This document shows positions 58,728 through 64,000 of a stretch of 64,000 nt of DNA, in pieces. Source of the DNA: Henricia sp. BOLD:AAB3569 (taxonomy: Eukaryota; Echinodermata; Asteroidea; Spinulosida; Echinasteridae); contig JBBELK010000622.1 in NCBI GenBank assembly GCA_037783545.1, forward strand, positions 186,001 to 250,000. Direction: 5' to 3'. A program made the position numbers and the translations under genes. Within the stretch, counting starts at the first letter, position 1. The number at the start of each line of letters is the position of its first letter. The notes below the pieces were generated by a model. It saw only the letters and a list, made by a program, of their open reading frames with translations, did not search any database and was not told the origin of the DNA.

Positions 58728-58934
58728 ACTGGTGGTAATTTATAGCTGAAACATAGAATCATTCAAAAACAGACAGAAAAGGATGAGTTAGTCTCCTTTT
58801 GAATTCTCAGTTGTGTAGTGTTTTATATTGTGTTGTGAAGAAACTAGCATGCATGGGCTTGAGGAAAGACTAGCACGCACACTGTAGATGGTTTGAGGCA
58901 GCAGAAGGTATGTAATGCCATCCAGGTTCTGTGG

Positions 58935-59542
58935 CCAATAGACCGATCCAGTAAGCTCCGCCAATTTAGAAATTGCCTAGCAACATGCCACACCTAGCAA
59001 CATGCCACACCTAGCAACTAGCAACATGCTACATGCCACACAGTCGCGTGGCTGCGCCGTGCGTCAGCATCCGCGCCCTGGTCAGCGCGTATTGAAACAC
59101 GCACACAGAAACTGCTTGCTCGAAAGCAAAAGTGCACTTAAGTATCCGGTCGTGTGCGTGCACGTACAACACGCCTGCATTACGCGTAACGCGCGCGATC
59201 AAACAAAAACATCTCGACACACATCTAGAATGCAGTGAATGCAAAACATAGCAAAATGACAAGCTAATTTTGGTGAGTTTTTCCCGTTTACACAAAAACA
59301 CATTTATGAAGGGATTAAAAGTAGGTTAGGATAGTCTTATACAATCCGTTTTAAACCGGCTAGGGTCATCTGCGCTGATAAAAATGATGTTTATGGTGTT
59401 TTTGCGACACTCGTGCTGCATTTGCCGTAGCTCTGTGCACACAATTTTGAGGACTCAGGTAACCAAACATTTTGGTTTCCTGAACCTGAGGCTGTGATTG
59501 GTCAATTCCAAAATGGGCGGAGCTTACTGGATCAGTCTATTG
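58935..59542. mobile_element. Palindromic MITE with CAATAGACC ends (copy 2)
   Basis: CAATAGACCGATCCAGTAAG, then CTCCGCC, mirrors GGCGGAGCTTACTGGATCAG, then TCTATTG. The interior contains a short CTAGCAACATGCCACAC tandem (three copies, 58977-59040) and matches 22221-22702 in inverse. It lies in the presumed SMC6 5' region. Confidence 0.82.
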
Positions 59543-59734
59543 AATTCACTGTAGTGTTGTCAAGTGATGCGGTCTACTTCACCACCACCACCAGGGGGCG
59601 AGGACAGTGCATTCGTGGATGACAATTGACATGCTGAGCTGTTTGCTTGTCTGCTTCACTCATGCAGGCTGCTAATGAGTGCAACCTTAGCAGCCAACTC
59701 CTGTGTGACCAACTTAGGGTGACCCACTCTTTGC

Positions 59735-60872
59735 GTACTTTTAGAAGGCTAAAAGTGATTTTCTTATGTTTACATTCGGACTTTATGAATCACTTTTAGC
59801 TGATAACGTTTTACTGTCCATGGCGAAATGTTGACCATGTTGCACATTCAAAATGGCCGCCGTTCTCTAAAATGAAATTTCACCTTGCAGTCAAAATTAA
59901 ACATTGAAAAACTTACCATGGAGGTCCTACCACTCTCAAGAATGTTGTGCACTGGTCCGTTTTCCCCGTTGATTCTTCTAAACGGGAAAAACAACTAGTT
60001 CAATGTAATTTTTCTTTACATTTTTCAGCAAACTGGAGAGGATTAGAAGAGCATGATATGTTGATTAGACCAATTATTGCAAAGATAGCCCGCCCTCTTG
60101 TGGTCATATCATTGTACTGCAGTGACGTCATACAATGAGATGACCACAAGAGGGCGGGCTTAATCTTTGCAATAATTGGTCTAATCAACATACCACGCTC
60201 TTCTCTCCAGTTTGCTGAAAAATGTAAAGAAAAATTATGTTGGACTAGTTTTTTTCCTGTTTAGAAGATTCAACGGGGAAAACGGACCAGTGCACAACAT
60301 TCTTGAGAGTGGTAGGACCTCTATGGTAAGTTTTTCAATGTTTAATTTTGACTGCAAGGTAAAATTTCAGTTTAGAAAACGGCGGCCATTTTGAATGTGC
60401 AACATGGTCAACATTTCGCCATGGACAATAAAACCTTATCAGCTAAAAGTGATTCATACATTGTAGAGTCCCAAATACATGTACAGTGTATGTAAACATA
60501 ACTATTTTTCCCGTATCAGGACGACCGTTTTGGGTAGAGTGCTTATAGAGACCACTAAAACCACAAAATTGTCGGAAAGAAACTCATGAATTGACACCCA
60601 TTTTCTCGACCTAATTCTCTGACAAAAATGTTTTGCGACCTAGACGAAAATGGTTTGTGACCTAATAAAAATGGTTAAGAACCTAATAAAAATGGTTTTT
60701 GACCTAATAAAGATGGTTTTTGAAGCACTTGGCGTTAGGACGACCGGCTATCGGTCGCCCTAATGCGGTCGGTCGTCCTAATACGCCGTTTTTACCCATA
60801 ACCGGTCGACCTAAACGCGAAAGAGTAAGTTGTAAACATCAGAAAATCATTTTTAGCCTTCTAAAAGTATCC
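59735..60872. mobile_element. Outer palindromic element, upstream of SMC6
   Basis: ACTTTTAGAAGGCTAAAAGT, then GATTTTC, at the left mirrors GAAAATCATTTTTAGCCTTC, then TAAAAGT, at the right. It contains the larger palindrome 59786-60456 and, near 60655-60722, about four copies of AACCTAATAAAAATGGTTTT. Confidence 0.65.
59786..60456. repeat. 671-bp near-perfect palindrome
   Basis: The arms are about 320 bp (59786-60110 and 60128-60456), with only scattered mismatches and short indels and a loop of about 17 bases. Mirrored blocks include TGAATCACTTTTAGCTGATA, CTTACCATGGAGGTCCTACC, CGGTCCGTTTTCCCC-like and GACCACAAGAGGGCGGGCT. No coding capacity. Confidence 0.9.
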
Positions 60873-61129
60873 TCCGCCCTGGCGCCGTTTCTAACCCCAA
60901 ATTAGGCTGGTTCCCATCCATATATTCCACCTGTATACATGTCGGAGAATATAGGGACAGGTAAAGGGCGCTTCATTTTGATCTGTGATTGGTCATCTTT
61001 GCGCGTGCGCATTGTGTGTTTTATATTTTAAAACTGGCGAAGTCCTTTACTTTGTACTTTATTTACATTTGGATATGTTCGACACGCACGGCCGGGTTAC
61101 AAAATGTCATTGCAAAATATACGCACTTA

Positions 61130-61245
61130 CAAAATTATTTTTAATAATAACCACGTGACCGGCCAGAATTCTGCCCGTCATGGCTGCCTTTACCGATCCC
61201 TATATCTTCACAATAAGTGATAGGATCGGGAACCAATCTAACCCC
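61130..61245. repeat. Copy of the 23.64-23.76 kb segment
   Basis: AATAATAACCACGTGACC, TTCTGCCCGTCATGGC, then CACAATAAGTGATAGGATCG and GGAACCAATCTA match 23640-23755 with a few changes. The element ends seen there are not found here. Confidence 0.7.
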
Positions 61246-62530
61246 AAATCTGGGCAGTTTGTGACACTCCGGATCTTCCGGATCTTTGTCAAAAATGGCT
61301 ATTTAACGAACAGAAAGTACCTAGTTTGACTTCTAAATTTATACGCTTACATACCTTTTACCACCATGTATTGCCCCAATTTCTAACCATACAGCACATA
61401 GACTTTCCACAAAGTGAAATTTTCTAAGACATAGGCATAGGATAGAGACTTGGAACATTTTTTATTTGAAGTTAAAACCACTGCAATAGATTTCAAAAAT
61501 ACTTTTGTTGCAAAAATTTATCAAGCGGTTGCTGTTTTATGCTTGTTAAAATGCGTCAAATTTACGTGCGGAATCGTCAATGAAAATGAATACTGTAAAA
61601 GCTGAAATATTCGCGGTGGTTTTATTTTCGCGCATTTCGCGCACCAGACAGAGCCCGCGAAAATAACAACCCGCGGAAATATTGTTTGCAACAATTGTGG
61701 CGATCCCTGAAACAAAACATTTCCATCCGCGAAAATAACAACTCGCGAAAATGTCAGTGATGTTGAAATGCGCGAAAATATCTGTACGCGAAAATATTGG
61801 CTTTTACAGTAGACGGCAACATCAAAAATTGTGATGTGATGCAAATCGCCCTCTTTGGCACGAAGCATGTTATTTTTTCTTGGTTAGTCTAAAATTCAAG
61901 CGTTACTTATCTTGTCCTTTAAGAGCAGACTGTAAACAGGGCGCCATCAACTGACATTAAACAGCGGTGCTAAGTAGAGCATGAGGGCGCTTTGTTATGC
62001 TTATGGCCGTGCCTGTTTTGGCGTCTTGAATCAAGACTAGGTAGTTGATGGTGCCTGCCAACTGCCGATTTTGGTGATATTTGGGGCGGAAAATCTCACC
62101 ACCACTGCACAAGTGGATTTGCATGATATTTGGCACAAATATAAAGAAAACCAGCCCCAATAGGCCTGCACCAAAAAGAAATCAGCCTGACAGATTAAAT
62201 GACAGAAACAAAAGACGGCATGTTTAAATTAGTGCAATTTCACATAGGGGTCCATCAAGGTGGCAAACTTCGGTTACAGATTTGACAAATAATAAGTGTC
62301 ACGACCGCACGGCCGATGACGTCACGGATTTCCAAGTCCCTACATAGGAAGTGCAGGACAATAAGAAAAAACATTTTTTTCCCACGCCGTATCTTTAAAA
62401 ATTTAAAAGCCGTAAATGGCGGTAAAAGGTATGTTTAGAAGGCACTTTCTGTTCGTTAAATAGCCATTTTTGAAAAACATCCGGAGGGTCCGTTTTTCAC
62501 CCACAATCCCAAATCTGTGGCAAACTCACG
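61245..62530. mobile_element. TIR element of ~1.3 kb
   Basis: AATGGCTATTTAACGAACAG, then AAAGTACC, with ATACCTTTTACCACCAT further in, mirrors ATGGCGGTAAAAGGTAT and CTTTCTGTTCGTTAAATAGC, then CATT, at the right. Outer CAAATCTGGGCAGTTTG / CAAATCTGTGGCAAACT blocks are also similar. It contains the MITE at 61593-61809. No transposase is recognised. Confidence 0.65.
61593..61809. mobile_element. MITE with CTGTAAAAGC ends and CGCGAAAATA blocks
   Basis: CTGTAAAAGCTGAAATATTC, then GCG, mirrors CGCGAAAATATTGGCTTTTA, then CAG, with TA on both sides. GCGCGAAAATAACAACYCGC units are repeated inside. Ends of this type are very widespread in marine invertebrates. Confidence 0.8.
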
Positions 62531-62542
62531 CAAATGAAACTT

Positions 62543-63345
62543 GTCCCTTGGCTCTGATATTTGCTCAATAGGTGCACTCGCCCCACTGTTCAAATATTCT
62601 GAAGAGTACGCATCGATCCGATGTCAAGTTTCGGTGAAATCGTGGGGCAAAATTCCGACCCTCAATGAGATAAAATACAGACCGTCTGCCCCAAAATCAA
62701 ATATATGCGCTTGAGCGATCGAGCAAATATCAGAGCCAACATGGCCAAGGGAACGGAGAGGTCAACATTAGACTGGTTCCCTATCCTCATGTTTACTTCC
62801 CTATGTCGTATATGAAGCGGGACTCCCAGTCAGAGGTTGGGGGTTCGAGCCCCACTTCGACCAACGTGTCTGTGTCCCTGGGCAAGGCACTTAATCCCAG
62901 TTGCCTCGTCAACCCAAGCGATATATGGGAAGCTGTTATGGGGAATGCCACAATCTAACTGCTGATAGGATTGTGCGCCTTGGCCGGGTTGCACACCTAG
63001 TTGAAGCGAAATGGTTCTGGTGATTTCCTGAGTGATGGCAGCGGTAATAATGGCAACAGCCGCCTCGGAATATGTTTACATAGATAGATGGCGCTTTACA
63101 AATGCATGTGTTATTATTATTTGTTATTATTATTAAGTAAATAGGAGGACAGGAAACCAGTCTAGCTCATGTTGACCTCTCTGCTCTCGCGCATGCGCAT
63201 ATTCAATTTTGGGGCAAACAGTCTGTATTTTATCTCACGGAGGGTCTAAATTTTGCCCCAGAATTTCACCGAAACTAGACATCGGATCTACTCTTCGGAA
63301 TATTTGAACATTGGGGCGAGTGTAGCTCAGATAATCTCAGCTCTT
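62543..63345. mobile_element. Foldback element with a SINE in its loop
   Basis: The left arm blocks CACTCGCCCCA, TTCAAATATTCTGAAGAGTA, TTTCGGTGAAATCGTGGGGC and GATAAAATACAGACCGTCTG are mirrored in reverse order in 63150-63330. GACTGGTTCCCTATCCTC also mirrors GAGGACAGGAAACCAGTC. The SINE at 62805-63135 interrupts the loop. Confidence 0.78.
62805..63135 (+). mobile_element. tRNA-derived SINE with a LINE-like 3' tail
   Basis: A pol III B box (GGTTCGAGCCC, 62842-62852) lies in a tRNA-like GTCAGAGGTTGGGGGTTCGA context. Then come GTGTCCCTGGGCAAGGCACT, a block common in animal SINEs, and a tail GGCGCTTTACAAATGCATGT followed by (TTA)n. The A box is worn or missing, so the 5' end is truncated. The tail resembles the LINE 3' end at 18478-18515. 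Confidence 0.8.
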
Positions 63346-64000
63346 GCTTTATCATTTTTCATTGGGATGTGGTCTTTTCACCAGTAGAGCTGAGAATGTT
63401 TAAGAACATGAACACGCTACCACAAAACAGGACAAAACAAATGTGTCATATTCTCACCGTGACACACTAATTCCCCCCTGGAACTCACCCAAACCTTGTC
63501 AGGCATAACCACTACGCAGGTCCTTGAGGAAAATAACCAGCCACGATGAATATTTAGCCAACAATTCCAGCGAAACAAACCGGTATGCTCACGTACAGCC
63601 TATCCGTTTTTGTCTTGTTCAAAAACAACTGCATGAACTGTGTCTAGTCTGTGTACAATTTAATACCAATGCGCATTGGTTACTGGTAACCAATGCACAT
63701 TGGTATTCCTTTGTACACAGACTAGACAAATAGGCCTAGTATATCGTCGGGTGCACCACGAAGTGAGGTATCCGTGAAAAAACAATTTTTTTGGCAATTT
63801 CTGTTTTTGGTATAATTTGGTATATTTGGTGTCCTTAACATTGATGCAAAGTTACGAGACTTGACAATTTGTACCTTTTTAATTACAGAAGTTGCCTAAA
63901 ACCACGTAACTAATGGGTATGCAAAGATACTTTTTCACGAAGTGGCGTATCGCGATACGCCACTCATCATTGAAAAAGATGGTATGTGCATAAATTTATT
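63346..64000. other. Upstream sequence with two hairpins
   Basis: 63638-63731 forms a strong hairpin (TGTCTAGTCTGTGTACAATT and complement, with ACCAATGCGCATTGGT inside). 63950-63970 has GTGGCGTATCGCGATACGCC, then AC. TTTTTTCACG mirrored near 63770 and 63935 may be the ends of a small element that runs off the window. No gene is seen. Confidence 0.5.

Noticed and set aside
57836-58261. 141-codon plus-strand frame
   Set aside because: Lies across both arms of a palindromic element; composition follows the inverted repeat, and no domain is recognised.
58503-58580. Extension of SMC6 exon 1 past the GTAAGA donor
   Set aside because: The frame stays open for 26 more codons, but the phase-0 donor at 58580 joins exactly to exon 2, and the extension runs into the end of the foldback element.
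61521-61868. 115-codon minus-strand frame
   Set aside because: Overlaps the CTGTAAAAGC MITE with CGCGAAAATA repeats; repeat-derived.

Overview
This window comes from an intron-rich, repeat-rich animal nuclear genome. No prokaryotic-style gene organisation is present. The only host protein gene I can support is the orthologue of SMC6 (structural maintenance of chromosomes 6), on the minus strand. Twenty coding exons run from the ATG at 58727 down to the left edge. All splice sites are GT-AG, the reading phases chain without a break, and together they encode about 926 residues: the N-terminal ATPase half, the first coiled coil, the hinge and most of the second coiled coil. The C-terminal ATPase half lies beyond position 1. 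Exons cover only about 2.8 kb of a span of nearly 59 kb. The many ACATGTACATGT-type stretches, the intron density and the element types suggest a marine invertebrate, possibly an echinoderm, hemichordate or cephalochordate. That placement is a weak inference.

Almost everything else is transposable-element sequence in the introns. From left to right: a large foldback element broken by a hAT-like insertion (177-2862); a GACTC-rich element with a nested MITE (3.7-4.8 kb); a TTAA-flanked MITE next to a 1.6-kb hAT-like element (5.6-7.7 kb); TTAA-flanked MITEs of at least three families repeated across the window; a nested TTAA element (12.7-14.2 kb); an element carrying a 17-bp tandem array (14.9-15.9 kb); Penelope-like fragments with a GIY-YIG endonuclease remnant (16.8-17.6 and 31.1-31.5 kb); a 5'-truncated L2/CR1-type LINE (18.5-19.1 kb); a 2.7-kb DNA element with long inverted ends (27.2-29.8 kb); a nearly full-length APE-type LINE whose single reading frame has one in-frame stop (34.9-39.0 kb); a GGGTC-ended element with a second one nested inside (40.0-40.8 kb); and a four-deep nest of DNA elements (43.8-45.4 kb).

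Two large tandem arrays stand out. One has a 20-bp unit in 48 copies, inside a TIR element in the intron after coding exon 3 (50.0-51.0 kb). The other has a 50-bp hairpin-forming unit in about sixty copies, in the first coding intron (53.4-56.5 kb). Upstream of the SMC6 ATG (58.7-64 kb) there are more palindromic elements and a tRNA-derived SINE. No second gene can be recognised there.

I found no convincing new cellular system. The most notable signals are element insertions only a few bases from SMC6 splice sites, empty-site comparisons that prove several insertions, the nested elements, and the structure of the two arrays.
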